Assembly: GCA_029204225.1 (NCBI GenBank)
Contig: CM055095.1
Coordinates: 30,413,586-30,477,585, forward strand
Source of the DNA: Diphasiastrum complanatum
Taxonomy: Eukaryota; Streptophyta; Lycopodiopsida; Lycopodiales; Lycopodiaceae
DNA length: 64,000 nt
Reading direction: 5' to 3'
This document shows, piece by piece, positions 26,090 to 37,937 of this stretch (positions are counted from its first letter, which is position 1; each line of letters opens with the position of its first letter). The notes below the pieces were generated by a model. That model ran no database searches, was not told the DNA's origin, and saw nothing but the letters and a program-made list of their open reading frames with translations. Position numbers and translations under genes: made by a program.

Positions 26090-26425
26090 GCATGTCAAAT
26101 TCCAAGTCTGAGCCCTACCAAATGGATGCATACTATGTCGTGCATCCTACTCCATGCATAAAAGATTCCATTCCATATTTTTAACTAAAAATGTTCATGT
26201 GGACGACCCCATGCATAGGCACAAATCTCACACACAAATATCTTTATATACGTATCGATATATATATATTTAACTTTGTTCCACTTTTATGCATGGGTGA
26301 GGGGACCCATGCATCCTCCTCCCCTCACCCAAGCATACACATTTTTTAACTGAAAATCTAAAAAAAGAGGATGCATGTATGGGGAGGAAGATGCATGGCC
26401 CTCCTCCCCATGCATGCATGCATAT
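26090..26425. repeat. Cluster of inverted repeats rich in ATGCAT
   Basis: Two imperfect hairpins: GCATGGGTGAGGGGA against TCCCCTCACCCAAGC (26292-26336), and GCATGTATGGGGAGGA against TCCTCCCCATGCATGC (26374-26415). ATGCAT recurs many times. The arrangement resembles a palindromic MITE or foldback sequence, but ends and a target duplication are not clear. Confidence 0.5.
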
Positions 26426-26698
26426 TGGCCTAAGCAATGCTGTGGATTTAAGAGCAAAATGCCCATCCTAGGCCCTATTTCCTTCAAATGAAGGACATTT
26501 AGACCATGCACCCTTCAAATATGAATGAGCATTCCTTTAGTTTAAAGAAAACCTATTTTCTTAGAGTTGCCCTTCAATCTACACCATTGTCCCTATGTCT
26601 TTATTAGCCACCCTAAATCTTAAATGGCCACCTTCTCAATAACTGATTGGCCAATTTGCTAATGAACCCACACACTCTCACTCTCTCTCACTCACTCA

Positions 26699-26699
<1 letters not shown>

Positions 26700-26740
<41 letters not shown>
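26700..26740. repeat. (CT)n microsatellite
   Basis: A CT dinucleotide run of about 40 bp in a longer CTCACT-rich stretch. Confidence 0.9.
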
Positions 26741-26745
<5 letters not shown>

Positions 26746-27031
26746 TCAAGTTTAGAGGATTTCTATCGCGACTCTCTCTCTTTTTTTAACATTTGTGATC
26801 TTGATTTCTGGCTTATTTGTTACATTTGAGATTTCTGGCTTTTGCGGAATCGTTGATGGTGTATTTCCGTTGGTATCTCCATCGATAGCACTGAGCACTT
26901 CCAGTTGTAGGACATTCTTAAATCGATTGATAGCAGTTTCAGTTGTTGAATCGACCAGTTGTAGTATATTGATCATGCTCTCTCTTTGTGTTTGCTCTCT
27001 CTTTTTTGGATTGCGACTGGTAGGCGCTACT

Positions 27032-27033
<2 letters not shown>

Positions 27034-27080
<47 letters not shown>
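27034..27080. repeat. (CT)n microsatellite at the start of a duplicated segment
   Basis: A CT run of about 46 bp leads directly into the first copy of the HDAC-carrying duplication. A shorter CT run stands at the same place before the second copy (about 27460). Confidence 0.9.
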
Positions 27081-27082
<2 letters not shown>

Positions 27083-27683
27083 TAAACTCTAAGTCTCATG
27101 AATCTTGACAGATCATAACATCAGACTAAATGCCAAGAGAGCTACTTACTGCATGATACTTTAGGAGCTCCAGTATAGCAAGAATAATATCATTAACATA
27201 CCAGAATCCTAAAGCCTCACACTTTTTTGCATGGTGAAGCCCACCTGACCAATTAATGGCAATCTCAGAATGGTCGTGGTTGAGCTTCACTGCACCTCCT
27301 ATTGATCGTGCTCTCTCTTTGTGTGGATCCCAATCGTGACTGGCAGGCACTGATACTATCACTGCACCTCGTGCTCTCTCTTTGTGTGGATCCCAATTGG
27401 CAGGTGCTCTCTCTTTTTTTGGATCGCAACTGGCAGGCACTGATACTACACCGGTGAGTCTCTCTCTCTCTACCTCTCTATTTAACTCTAAGTCTCACGA
27501 ATCTTGACAGAAAGCATCAGACTAAATGCCAAGGGAGCTACTTACAGCATAGCAAGAATAATATCATTAACATAGTAGAATCTTGAAGCCTCACACTTTT
27601 TTGCATGGTGAAGCCCACCTGACCAATTAATGGCAATCTCAAAATGGTCGTGGTTGAGCTTCACTGCACCTCCTATTGATCCT
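27046..27683. repeat. Segmental duplication carrying an HDAC exon
   Basis: Copy 1 (about 27046-27305) and copy 2 (about 27463-27683) share, in order: the CT run, AAACTCTAAGTCTCA(C/T)GAATC, ATCAGACTAAATGCCAAG, the intron edge, and the exon up to CCTCCTATTGATC. Copy 2 lacks about 25 bp present in copy 1. Between the copies, and also near 26977, lie short repeats of TGCTCTCTCTTT...GGATC.CAA...TGGCAGG. Confidence 0.85.
27150..27305 (-). pseudogene. Class I histone deacetylase exon fragment, copy 1
   Basis: The minus-strand translation reads [19 protein letters not shown], then [19 protein letters not shown] and ILELLKYH. This is the core of an RPD3/HDA1-superfamily class I deacetylase, including the paired catalytic histidines (GLHHAKK). 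These enzymes remove acetyl groups from histone lysines in the nucleus. The exon is followed by GTAAGT at 27149-27144, a perfect splice donor, so the fragment came from genomic DNA and not from a spliced transcript. Upstream of GGAV the reading runs into simple repeat, and the rest of the enzyme is absent. Confidence 0.8.
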
Positions 27684-27780
27684 CCAGCATATGTTTGAGA
27701 GTATGAGTAAAGTCCATCAAAAACAGGGCAATCCTCCCCCACATTAAAACGCTTTAGATCACGAAGTTGCTATGACATGT
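27546..27780 (-). pseudogene. Class I histone deacetylase exon fragment, copy 2
   Basis: The minus strand encodes [58 protein letters not shown] and [17 protein letters not shown]. It extends further toward the N-terminus than copy 1 and includes the conserved [13 protein letters not shown] block. It keeps a GTAAGT donor (27545-27540) but has lost the codons for the ELLKYH end by a small deletion next to the donor. A possible acceptor (CATAG) precedes QLRDL at about 27770. Only this one exon of the gene is here, so it cannot give an enzyme by itself. Confidence 0.82.
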
Positions 27781-28149
27781 TGTGTCTCTAGGATTCATGT
27801 GTTTGGCTGCAAAATGGAAGCATTACAGAAGCAACCCCAAAAATAGAGTTTGACAGATGTTTTGCAGACTCGCCATCTAAGTGCAATACAACTGGAGTAT
27901 AGGCTCACATAATTTGCATCTAACACTAACCGATACATGACAGATCCATATTCGAATACCAAAAAGTAGATGAGCTGAAGCTAATATGCGATAAATATAA
28001 TACATCATCTGATTCCTTTCGCTTAGGCAACAGTTGCTACGAGTCCACCACACCCACCAAGCAAATCTAATTCGAATTGCAGATGCGCAGGCTGCTCCCT
28101 ACTCGTTTTCATGTCCTGAGATTTCTTCAGCTCCTGGTTGTTGAGGCCC

Positions 28150-29100
28150 AACTTCTACGATGACATTCTAGTTGCTCCCAAGATCTTTATGGAATTGTGT
28201 TTTGACATAAGAGCTGCTGCCGACTTTGAGCTATCATGCAATGGATCTGTCGAGTTGTGGAGCTCTGCCGTCTTTGAGCTGTTGCTGCCGACGTTGAGCC
28301 ATATGTGCCTTGAGGCTGCGACGTGGATCCTCGCTGTGATCAACTATGGATCCTCACTGACGTGCCTCACTAATCACCTGATGTGCCTCGCTAATCAGTG
28401 GAGTGCGATGGTCTGAAAGATTCAAAAAAAGCGTCTCTCTCTTTCTCCTATGCACCCCTCTGCTCTCTCTTGCCATTTTATACTTTTTTCTCTTTCTAAA
28501 AACTTCTCTTGCCATTTTATACTTTTTTCTCTTTCTATGAAGTTCTAAAGTCACATGTTATCTCTCTAAAAATTGCCATTTTATACCTTTTTCTCTTTCT
28601 AAAAACTCTTTCTATGAAGTTCTAAAGTCACATGTTCTCTCTCTAAAAATTTCTAAAGTCACATGTTATTTTCAAGCATTTCAAATGCACTTCAAATGCC
28701 CTTCAAATAAAATTTAGGGCAAACGTGGCCCAATCAAAAGGCAAGAAACTCGTTTTCTCCATCATTACTGACATTCTCTTTCTCGCACACACACACTCAC
28801 TCTCACTCGTTGACAACTTTTATTGTGTGTGTGTGTGTGTGTGTGTGTTTCTCTCTCTCACTCACACACACACACAATGACAGATTGTGCTGCCATTGTG
28901 TGTGTGTCTCTCTCTCTCTCTCACACACACACAAACCGAAAATTTGTCACAAGCAAACCCCAGCTTCTATGATGACATTCGAGTTGCCCCTAGAATCATT
29001 ATGAAATCGTATTTGACATGAGAGCTGTTGCTGCCGACTTTGAGCTCTGTGACAGATCTTTATCCTGAGCCATATGTGCTTTGAGGTTGCGAGCAGACAG
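28150..29100. repeat. Pair of dispersed repeats (about 28150-28330 and 28965-29100)
   Basis: Both contain CTTCTA(C/T)GATGACATTC, then TTTGACAT(A/G)AGAGCTG, CTGCCGACTTTGAGCT and GAGCCATATGTGC(C/T)TTGAGG in the same order and orientation. I do not recognise the family. Confidence 0.7.
28465..28670. repeat. Tandem repeat of two alternating motifs
   Basis: TTGCCATTTTATAC(C/T)TTTTTCTC occurs three times and AAGTTCTAAAGTCACATGTT two to three times, interleaved and separated by CT-rich linkers. Confidence 0.8.
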
Positions 29101-29160
29101 CCAACAACTATGAGCACACCCATCGTTCTCAGAACAATTGCGAATGTCTTTTTACTAGCG

Positions 29161-29254
<94 letters not shown>

Positions 29255-29345
29255 AATGACAACTTTCATTATGTGTGTGCGCGTTTAAACATCTCTCTAT
29301 CTCACACACACACACACACACAATGATTGATTGCTCTTTTATTGT
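28823..29345. repeat. Compound (TG)n-(CT)n-(CA)n microsatellite array
   Basis: Blocks at about 28823-28876, 28898-28933, 29163-29256 and 29299-29323 combine TG, CT and CA runs. CA runs end in AATGA, and the next TG run begins after ATT(A/G)TG, so neighbouring blocks can pair as hairpins. Confidence 0.85.
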
Positions 29346-29805
29346 GCGTGCGTGTGTCTCTCTCTTGAATGCTTTTGATTACACTATTCTTACAGCCAAA
29401 GGGCATTCTAGCCATGTTAGATCTAATGGGACTATCTTCCTGATGTTGGTTTATTTGTGGAGTCAGCCGTTGCATTTAACATATTCTTTTGCATCCTTTT
29501 GTCGCGTGGTTTATTATTTGGATCAATTTGTGCCGAAGAAGATCAATCTAACATTAGTGATCCAGATTTGTGGATTAGATGAGCAACGTGAATCTTTCAA
29601 TCAAACAGTTGAAAGCGAGCTCAATTAAATAATGTCCAATATCAGTAGTATTCAGCTTTGTTTACAGCCCATTTCAACGATGTAATATCAATCCCAATTG
29701 TGGCCTAAATCAGCAACAGATCGATCTGTCTTGAATATCATGAAAACCATAAAAAATTATTCTATGGACTTGAAATAGATAGTATAAGATTAGCAGCTGA
29801 TGGAT

Positions 29806-29823
29806 CTGTGTGTGTGTGTGTGT

Positions 29824-29903
<80 letters not shown>

Positions 29904-29932
29904 GCCACAATATCAAATTGCGATGTCATTGA

Positions 29933-30009
<77 letters not shown>

Positions 30010-30010
30010 G
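29806..30010. repeat. Compound microsatellite (GT)n(CT)n(CA)n and (CT)n
   Basis: GT run 29806-29827, CT run to about 29886, CA run to about 29903, then a separate CT run 29936-30008. Confidence 0.95.
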
Positions 30011-30529
30011 GATGTGCAAGCAACGTTAGTCAATGAGGAAGCTTTACGGAGTTGTTCAGGCTTAGTGGAAGATATAGGCAATGATAAAGGTATCAGATCC
30101 AGGTGAACAAAATGAATAGGATGTGACGATGAATAGTCAAGCATCGCATGAGAGAGGTGTCATGGCAAGCATAAACCAAGGAGTTTGGTTATTGATGCAC
30201 GGACAAACATAGTATCTCTACTAAAAGATAATGGCTTTTAGCGTATAACATTTCTATGTTTCTCTCCTGCACTTTCGTTGGATGAAAGCTTGCTAATTTT
30301 TTAATATTCTATAACTGCATCGCATGATTGGCATGTGGGTTTTAATTAGATCTTGCAACGATCTCTATGTTCGAATGCATGTCAGAGTGTGTCATTTTGA
30401 GCACGCATCAAGGTCTACATCAAATTCCATACCATATGATCTTAGATAGATTGATAAATATACTGCTTTTATTATACATGGGAAATGCATCACTATACAA
30501 AAAAATGACAATTCAAGAGAATTGAGCAG

Positions 30530-30533
<4 letters not shown>

Positions 30534-30617
<84 letters not shown>
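30534..30617. repeat. (CT)n microsatellite
   Basis: An uninterrupted CT run of about 84 bp. Confidence 0.95.
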
Positions 30618-30621
<4 letters not shown>

Positions 30622-32429
30622 TGAGTGTAAGTCATTGACTTTTGGGATTATAAGTTTTTGATAAAAGCAAGATCTTAATTTTTAGAATGGAAAAACTTCA
30701 TGCTTATTAATGGATTATTAATTATAAAAAGTGCTCAAAGCCTATATTGTACAACAATTAGGTTGCTTATGATAGTCTATTATAGTGTTATATATGGACG
30801 TAATATAATTTTCTTTTTGGATTTTAGATTTGTAGACTAAGGTTAAAAGTTAATTGTTTTGCTAGATTACTTTATAGTGAGGCTAATTAATGATCTTTTG
30901 ATTGATCTCGAATATTCAATATCTAAAAATTGACCTACAAGTACCAACTCATACTTGATTATGCATGTCATTACTAAGCTTTTGATAATATTTATTACGT
31001 TAGTGGATAAAATTTCCATTCTTTTCAAGAATATATGAAATAGTGTAAAGATTTTGGACATTATTCCTAATGATAATGACTTGTGAATTTATCTAGTACT
31101 TCATTGTAGAAGTATAGGTAATATGACCCTTTTTGTATAACACAACATCAAGAATAATCCTTCATATAAGTTTGTATACATGAGACTTGCTACTATAAAA
31201 AAAATTAAGCTCAAATTTTTTATTTTTTGTGTTCTTTTGAGTATGCTAAACATGCAGGAATATGATCAGCAAAAAGGGGTATTTTCAATGAACTTTAGAA
31301 AACTTCAATAATATCAATTTGATTGATAGAAAACATAAGCTCAAACATGTAACCATGGAAGTGTAATAATCTTAATTTGGTTGATTTTTTATGTGGCCTA
31401 TTATAGCATGAGCTTTGAGTACATGATTAGAGGGGATGCCAAGCAACGGGCAATTATTTGAAGCACAAAATACTAGGGCAACCATGACTAGATTTTCAAA
31501 ATTGGTACAATTATAGTTGTATGTATCAAAGGAAATGCCAAAAGTACAAAATCTCAAGTGTGAATCATAAGCCAAACTATACGATGTAGATTACAAAATG
31601 TTAATTGTAGACATTGTTTTTCTTACCATATTCGCCATTTTTTTTATCAAATTTCAAAAATTGGGCCCTTGATAATGGGTAATATTTCCCAGTTTTTGTT
31701 CTCGCATATAAAATAAGCTACTTGGTGTTTTTAGTCCAAAGAAATATCATCTTGGATAAGTTATAGTTGGTTAAACTGATAATTGTATTTTCCCATAACC
31801 AAGCACTTGGCCTCTACCACATTGAAGTGAAACTTATGCAACATAATTAGGTTACAAAATTTTTTTATGGTGGTGTCTTAATAAGAATAACCACATTACA
31901 AAGTTTCCCAAAATCTTCCTACAAAGTGATTTCTTGGTTTTTGAAGTTTATAAAAAGGAGCCTGTGTTTGGCAACTCTGGTTTTAAGATAGCATTATTGT
32001 TGTAGATGTTTGTGATAGTCTCTGGTAGGTCTAAGGCCGTCATGCCCAACCTGCATACAAAAATCTGGGTCAGGCATCTTAATCTTTAAAGAACCACCTC
32101 ATCTAGAAAAAGCGTGCAATTTCACCCCAGTTGCAACTTGAAAAAATACAAGACAGAAAATTTAGTTGGGGGTTTCCTTGATATGTAGTCATCAATACTC
32201 GACAGAATTTTGAATAATGGCACAGAAGTCTGAACAAGCTACTTAGCATGCATTTGATACATAAACAAGTAAGCAAAATGATCTGTATCTGTAGGACCAA
32301 AGCACATTTTTGGAAGTACACAACATGATCTTCTGCGCCATGAAGAGGAAGGAAGACCTCAGTTTGAATAATTCTTTGGTGAGGATGCATGTAAGCTGCA
32401 AAATTAGGGGACACAACTTTGATCAAACC
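30618..32429. other. No recognisable gene
   Basis: AT-rich DNA with low repeat content. A possible exon-like stretch on the minus strand (about 32395 down to 32290) begins after TTTTGCAG, but it has no clear donor and I do not call it. Confidence 0.5.
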
Positions 32430-32549
32430 CATTCAAGACATAGATCCTCACATTCGAACATCGAGATGGATGATGAGGGACAAGTCACCCATTCAAGAAA
32501 TAGCTGCTCACATTAGAACATTGAGATGGATGACGAGGGACAAGTCACC
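32430..32549. repeat. 60-bp tandem duplication
   Basis: Units starting CATTCAAGA(C/A)ATAG at 32430 and 32490, both ending in GAGGGACAAGTCACC. The two copies differ at a handful of sites. Confidence 0.9.
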
Positions 32550-32816
32550 GAAGGTACTTCAAGTGACTTTCATGACTATTTGACCGGTAGGTTGTACTTG
32601 CTAATTACAAGTAACATGACATATGTAGACAATACCCTATCTAAGCGAGCAAAGAAAAACTGAATGCATATAAAGGATTCCAAACTAGGGAAGCACATTG
32701 AGATTTGAGAATATCAGAGACATCCTAGTTTGAAAAGGGTATATATAAAAGGATGAGTTGGATACATGCGATACCTTTGTACAATCTATGGACGATGCAA
32801 TTTGCATTAAGGTACT

Positions 32817-34628
32817 GGACCCTGATTGAACTGATCAGATATTTTAAGACGTTGTAGGTCTTGCTGCTTGAGAGAGACTGGCCTCTTCTGCTTATTTAGA
32901 AGATTATCAGCTGCTTCCATCTCTGTCAGCAGTTCTGCCACCCTGCATCTCAGCTGCCCAAAACTGATAATGAACAAAGAGTTAAGACAGCATTGCATTG
33001 GATGCTGCACTTGAAAAAATGTTGCGACATCTGAATGAAATAAGCTCTCAAAAATTTGATCACTTTTGTGAAAGAACCCTTTCATCTGCATAAATAGTTA
33101 GATTGCAAAATACAAATTTGAGAGTTTAGTTCTAAAGAACACAGAATATACTGCAACATCTGCAGTGATACTTGACACTTGCTGCGTGCTTTACACACAT
33201 GTCCGGAAGGCTAAACCATCCTGAAAACAGCAACAGTCAACTGGTATTGCTGAATTATGGACAATCAGATTCACAAACATTGGAAAATTATAAGCTCTTT
33301 ATCTTTCCCTTCAATCCCTTAGCTACTTGGAGGAGCAATAGAAAAGATCTACACAAACTTTGCATTGGTGTATCTAGCTTTTTATCACCCGTGTATGGTC
33401 TTTGCAGCAGAAATATAAAGACTTAACGGAGTTGCAATATTTTTTGACTTTCTGAACTACCAGTGAAAGACTTAAACCTGCATGTAAGGTATACGAAGGA
33501 TAGAGTTCAACTTTGAGAGCAATTTACCCATTGCTATTAAGTTACTGATTTCATAAGCTCTTTATTATGTTGTAGGCTTTGATGTTTTCAATCCAGTTGA
33601 ACAATGATGTTTCTGGTAACAGGCTCACATAACCGTACTTTGAGAGCTGCAATTATGGGGGAATGAACTTGACAAGCGTGACCTTCAACTTATGAAGGAG
33701 AGCCAGAAGCTCATGAATTATGCATGCTTCTACCTCATTTACTTTTGAAAGTGTTATTGGAGTGCTTCAAAGTTGGCATATTCTACTGAATTTTATCTAA
33801 TATTTTTTATGAGTGGGGCAATAATCCACAAGTTTGATGTCTTTGGTCCAGGCTTGACAATAAAGACTCAAAAGGTGAACATAAATGACAGGCATTCAAT
33901 ACATTAAGCTAGCTTTTGATTTCTTGGGAGGCCACACAGGCCAACAACATAGCATGTTACCTTCTCACTGGACTCAATTCATATCATCCTTCAATTAGTT
34001 GCCGCAACAGTTATGAACACATCCACAAGATATCATGAATAATAGAACAAACGACTGTCAAAAAATGATGAGCCCCAAGAAAAGATCATATACAAAAAAT
34101 TAAAGCAAGGTTTCTGGTAAATCCTCCTAATAGGGAACTTAAAGGGTCTAGAAACCTTGGTTTGTAGGATCCAGAATCACATCTAAATAATTGGTAGTGT
34201 ATGAAGTTAGTTGTAGTGACATGGTCAGAACACCATAAAAAAAAATTTGCAATTTTGGGTATCTGATGAGACCTTCATGGCTTGGACAGAAGTAGCATAA
34301 GAGGATTCAAAATTATAAGACGGGTTCTCCACTCTCTTGATCTTTAGTGGCTACTTGTGATGCTTAAACTTGCAGCTGGCCTAGTGCTAGAAATGTGGAA
34401 GAAAGATGTGCAATTTGAGAATAAAATTACCTGTCGGAGTTCAAGTCCAGCATTTGGATCTGACCATCTTTCAGCTCCTAAAAATAGACACATTCTTGAA
34501 GTTAAGAACTAAATACATGCCCTGGAAGCAACAAAGAAAATTGGAATAGATCTGCAAAATCAAAATACAATGATACATACGAACTACCTTCTCTGTAGAT
34601 CTCTTGATGTGTGAATTGAAGGAAAGAT
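32817..34628 (-). CDS. Possible exons of an unidentified host gene
   Basis: Three minus-strand segments join in one phase with consensus splice sites. 34628-34588 has an AATAG acceptor and an AAG|GTAGTT donor. 34477-34431 has a TTTTTAG acceptor and a CAG|GTAATT donor. The third starts at 33085 after TATGCAG and stays open to about 32817. Encoded pieces: FLQFTHQEIYRE, GAERWSDPNAGLELRQ, MKGFFHKSDQIFESLFHSD, then RCRVAELLTEMEAADNLLN and LKQQDLQRLKISDQF. The end looks helical or coiled. I do not recognise the family. Both ends of the gene are missing from this model, and the surrounding DNA is low in repeats, as expected for a gene. Confidence 0.4.
33086..34430. other. Non-coding stretch, probably intron
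   Basis: No recognisable coding sequence. If the exon model on the minus strand is right, this is one intron of 1345 bp. Confidence 0.35.
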
Positions 34629-34899
34629 CTATTAACTTTCAGATAAGCCATAAAGAAATCAAATATGAATAAGGACAGATGTAGGTACAAGAAAAGTATG
34701 TATTTTTCTAAAAGTGCCAGCCACATCCCTTCCGATAAGGACCCCTCTAATAGCAAGGAGAACTAGGGCAACTTTAACTCAATTTCATTGTACCAACCAG
34801 CAGCGTTGAGCTTATGATTGAAAACTCAATGATGACCTTCTCAGGATATATGCATAGTAGGTGAGAGAGATGACCTTTTCTGCTCTTTATACTTTTGTT

Positions 34900-35245
34900 C
34901 TTAGTTACGCATTTTATTCATGTACAGGCCCCATAGCCTTTTTTTTGCTTATGACTGGCCAAGTGCCTTTATTTATTTAGTCATATAGTCATATGTGGAG
35001 TGGGCGGCACTTACTAGGGTTGAATTCCTACATTAGGGTTCATTAGTGGGGTATACATAGGGCACTTGTACATTCATTTGGCAGCTTATTGATTGGTATT
35101 GTTTGGGCTCTTCATGGAAGAAGAACTAATATTGTTGTGTTTCACGTGATGCTAGTTGGCCATTCTTCGTGGGAGATTGATCAATTAGCTTACATGCTCT
35201 CTTTCCATGTTTCAATGGTGCATAATCTGTGAATTAGATCTTAAC
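34900..35245 (+). repeat. Probable LTR end before a primer site
   Basis: Sequence directly upstream of a tRNA-iMet primer site, ending TTAGATCTTAAC, with LTR-like composition. The left limit is unknown. No matching second LTR is seen in the window. Confidence 0.4.
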
Positions 35246-35246
35246 T

Positions 35247-35259
35247 TGGTATCAGAGCA
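35247..35259 (+). other. Primer-binding site, tRNA-iMet type
   Basis: TGGTATCAGAGCA stands one base after a plausible LTR end. The internal sequence of this plus-strand element is soon lost; by 35490 the DNA encodes gypsy protease on the other strand. Confidence 0.75.
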
Positions 35260-35489
35260 CCTTCCTTGGCGGATCTTTAGCAGATAGTTAGCAGAAGCAC
35301 TTCTACTGAACTTCACAGCCCCAAAAAACAAAAAAAGGCAGGTTATTTCCTAGGGCTGTTTTAGCGGCCGCAATCTTTTCTAGCGGTTTCGCAGATTTTT
35401 TGAGTGGTACCTATTGCACTTTCTAGCGCCTTATTTGGAAGAGGTTTCAACAGTTTTTCATAAGCATTTTCAGGTGCATTATCTGAAAG

Positions 35490-36970
35490 TTTATTTCATC
35501 TTGATACCCCCGAAATACCAAGATTTGAATTACTTACCATAGTTTCCCAAAATTTTTTGTGTTCACCCTTAGCTAAAGAAACTATGTACCTATGCTGACT
35601 AGGTACTTCTAGAAGTCTGAGTTTTTTAACTAGGGTGTAGTTGATGAAATTATGGGTTGCCCCATCATCAACCATGACTCTGACTGACTGGTTGCCAACT
35701 TTCCCATGCATACGTACTAGGTCATGCGGCCCAAAGCCGAAGGGTCTCGCTAGCATTGCAGAAGTTAGTTGGCAACAGTGTTCATGGTCTTCATGAAACA
35801 CTTTTATCTCGGAAGCTGCCGAGTAACTTGGGAAACTTACTGTCTGAACAAGATGAACTTGTTTTTTATCTTTTTCTTTTTTGTTTTTTGGTGAATGGCC
35901 CCTTGGGACATTGTCTGATTGTGTGTCCCTTGCCATGCACACAAAGCACAAACGTTCTTGTTTGGCTTTCTCAAAATCTTCTGGTTTTAAGGACTGTATG
36001 AGCGATGGGCGTTTCTGAGGAGCTTCACTCTTAACTTTATCTTCTTTCTTTCTTTTTAAAAATTTCTTTTTGAATTGAAAGTCTTTCTGAGAAGGCTGCT
36101 CAGAAAAATGCTATTGTCTCGCCTTCTACCTACCCACTGAATCATCATAGATTTGAGCATATTTGAGAGCTTGCTCTAAGGTAGTAGGCGAGTTTCTCTG
36201 GACCTCTACTTTATATTCATCTTTAAGGCCACGGACAAATCCTCTGACTTTCTGATAGTCATCCATATTTTTAATCTTTAAAATTGCTTCTCGATACTGC
36301 GAGATATATTGGATTAAGGACTTGTCCATTACTGTTTTTTCCCAGGCTTCCCAGGCTCTATCAAGTTCATTTTCTGGCAGAAATTCTCTTAGGAACGCTT
36401 CTTCAAAAGCCTTCCATGACCAAGGAGTCTGCCCAATCTCCTGGAGGTTTAACCACCACTTATAGGCCATGGGCCCTAGGGAAAGACTGGCCTCAATAGC
36501 TTGCAAATGGTCAGGGGTCTGTTTAAGAGCATGGATGTTCTTCCATTTGCTGAGGAAGGTATGTAGAATATTTGCGTTTCTATCCTTCTCTTCCCCAATA
36601 CAAGTAGGAGGCTTTAAGTCTTTAAAGACACTGGGATGAGACCCAATAGGCTCACCCGAAATTGATGGAAGGGGAGAAGGAGATAACTGAGAAGTGGAAG
36701 GAAGGCTTCCTTTCGCAGAGCTCAAAATTAAACCTTTGAGTTCGGTGAACGAGCGTCCACACTGGATTTGAAATTGGCGAGAGCCAATTTCAACTCATCC
36801 ACCTCTGTTACCAAGTGGAGATAGTGCTCCTTGGTAACCAATTCGTCGAGTTCCTCGGCGAATTGTTCTTGCTCCTCCACCTCCATGGGTTCTTTCCCTT
36901 TACTAAAAGCCAAGGCTTCTTCGTCGATGCCTCTCTCCGGGGGTTGATCAGGTCCCTGAGGAGTGGTCAT
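35490..36970 (-). pseudogene. Gypsy gag and protease
   Basis: On the minus strand, an acidic N-terminal part (EPMEVEEQEQFAEELDELV, about 36900-36830) leads into a capsid region 36725-36126 (MAYKWWLNLQEIGQTPWSW, YKVEVQRNSPTTLEQAL). After a shift come CFVCMAR and, in another frame, the rest of a CCHC knuckle (about 35950-35900). The protease follows with VMVDDGATHNFINYTLVKKL (about 35690-35630). The DDGATHNFI style matches the protease near 7465, so both belong to one gypsy group. RT and later domains are missing; the sequence stops near 35490. A primer site and short LTR lie upstream at 37938-38110. Confidence 0.88.
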
Positions 36971-37937
36971 TTTTGGAACAGAAAGAGATGTACTTTAACT
37001 TTTGACTGAAAAGAAGAAAAAAGATTGACTAAACTGGAAAAACGAAAGCAGAATACTTAGTTCTGTCTTAGGACTGTGCTTCCAAAGAGAAAAGCAAGAG
37101 ATCCCCTCAGTTCTTCCACGGCTGTACAATCTGTCTTCTTGAACTGCATGCAATCAAGTGAAGATAGTCAGTCTGGGAAATTTGTGGATGACTTTTGGAA
37201 AACCCTCGCTGATGGAGTTTGGATCTACTGTCTCCAAAAATCAGATGTGAAAGCTGGAAAAGTACAGCAAATTTCCGTTTGACTTGTCCTCCATCCTTGC
37301 TGTCAGGTTAGCAGACCTGTTCCTCCCAACAATTCGAATTTGGAGCCAAAAAACAGATCTGAAAATCCCGAATTTGGGAAGACTACTACTCACTGATCTG
37401 GCTGCTCTGAGAAATTAGATTCCAAAGCTTGAATCTGTAGGCAAAAACCCGATTTGACTTGTTGAAGACCCTCGCTGGCTGGCAAACAGTTTGATGGGCC
37501 TACTAAATCCAGATTTAAGCCCCAAAAGTATCTACAATTCTGATTTTGATGGCTCCCTGCCCTCGCTGTCTGGACAGCGACCTAACTGCTCAAAGTTCCT
37601 CTGATTTGAGACCAAAAGTGGTTCCAAAAATCAGAATTTAAAGAGGTACCTTCAGCGCTAGACCTGCATCATCTTCTCCCTTCAAAATCCGCTCAGACTA
37701 CTCGAATCTGCTCTTGGAAAACAGGGATAGATGACTGCTTCTGCGGCGATGGAAGTATTCAACAAGTGCTGTCCTAAATCCACTCAAATAGGTAGCAAAT
37801 CCACTAGGATTTCCTCAGTAGAGAACTGTCTCTCCAGCGCTGGATCTGTACTACTGACTCTTGAAAGTTAGAAAGAGATTCTGTACACTCTACTAACTTT
37901 TCTCCCTTCCTGAAACTAAGCTCCCAAAGATGGAGAT
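36971..37937 (-). other. Leader between primer site and gag
   Basis: Untranslated sequence of about 1 kb. Blocks with CCTCGCTG and TCC(A/C)AAAA(A/G)T recur about every 130 bp in degenerate form. No coding sequence is recognised. Confidence 0.45.

Noticed and set aside
32270-32395. Further exon after TTTTGCAG on the minus strand
   Set aside because: No GT donor at a suitable place, and the phase relative to the other exons could not be set.
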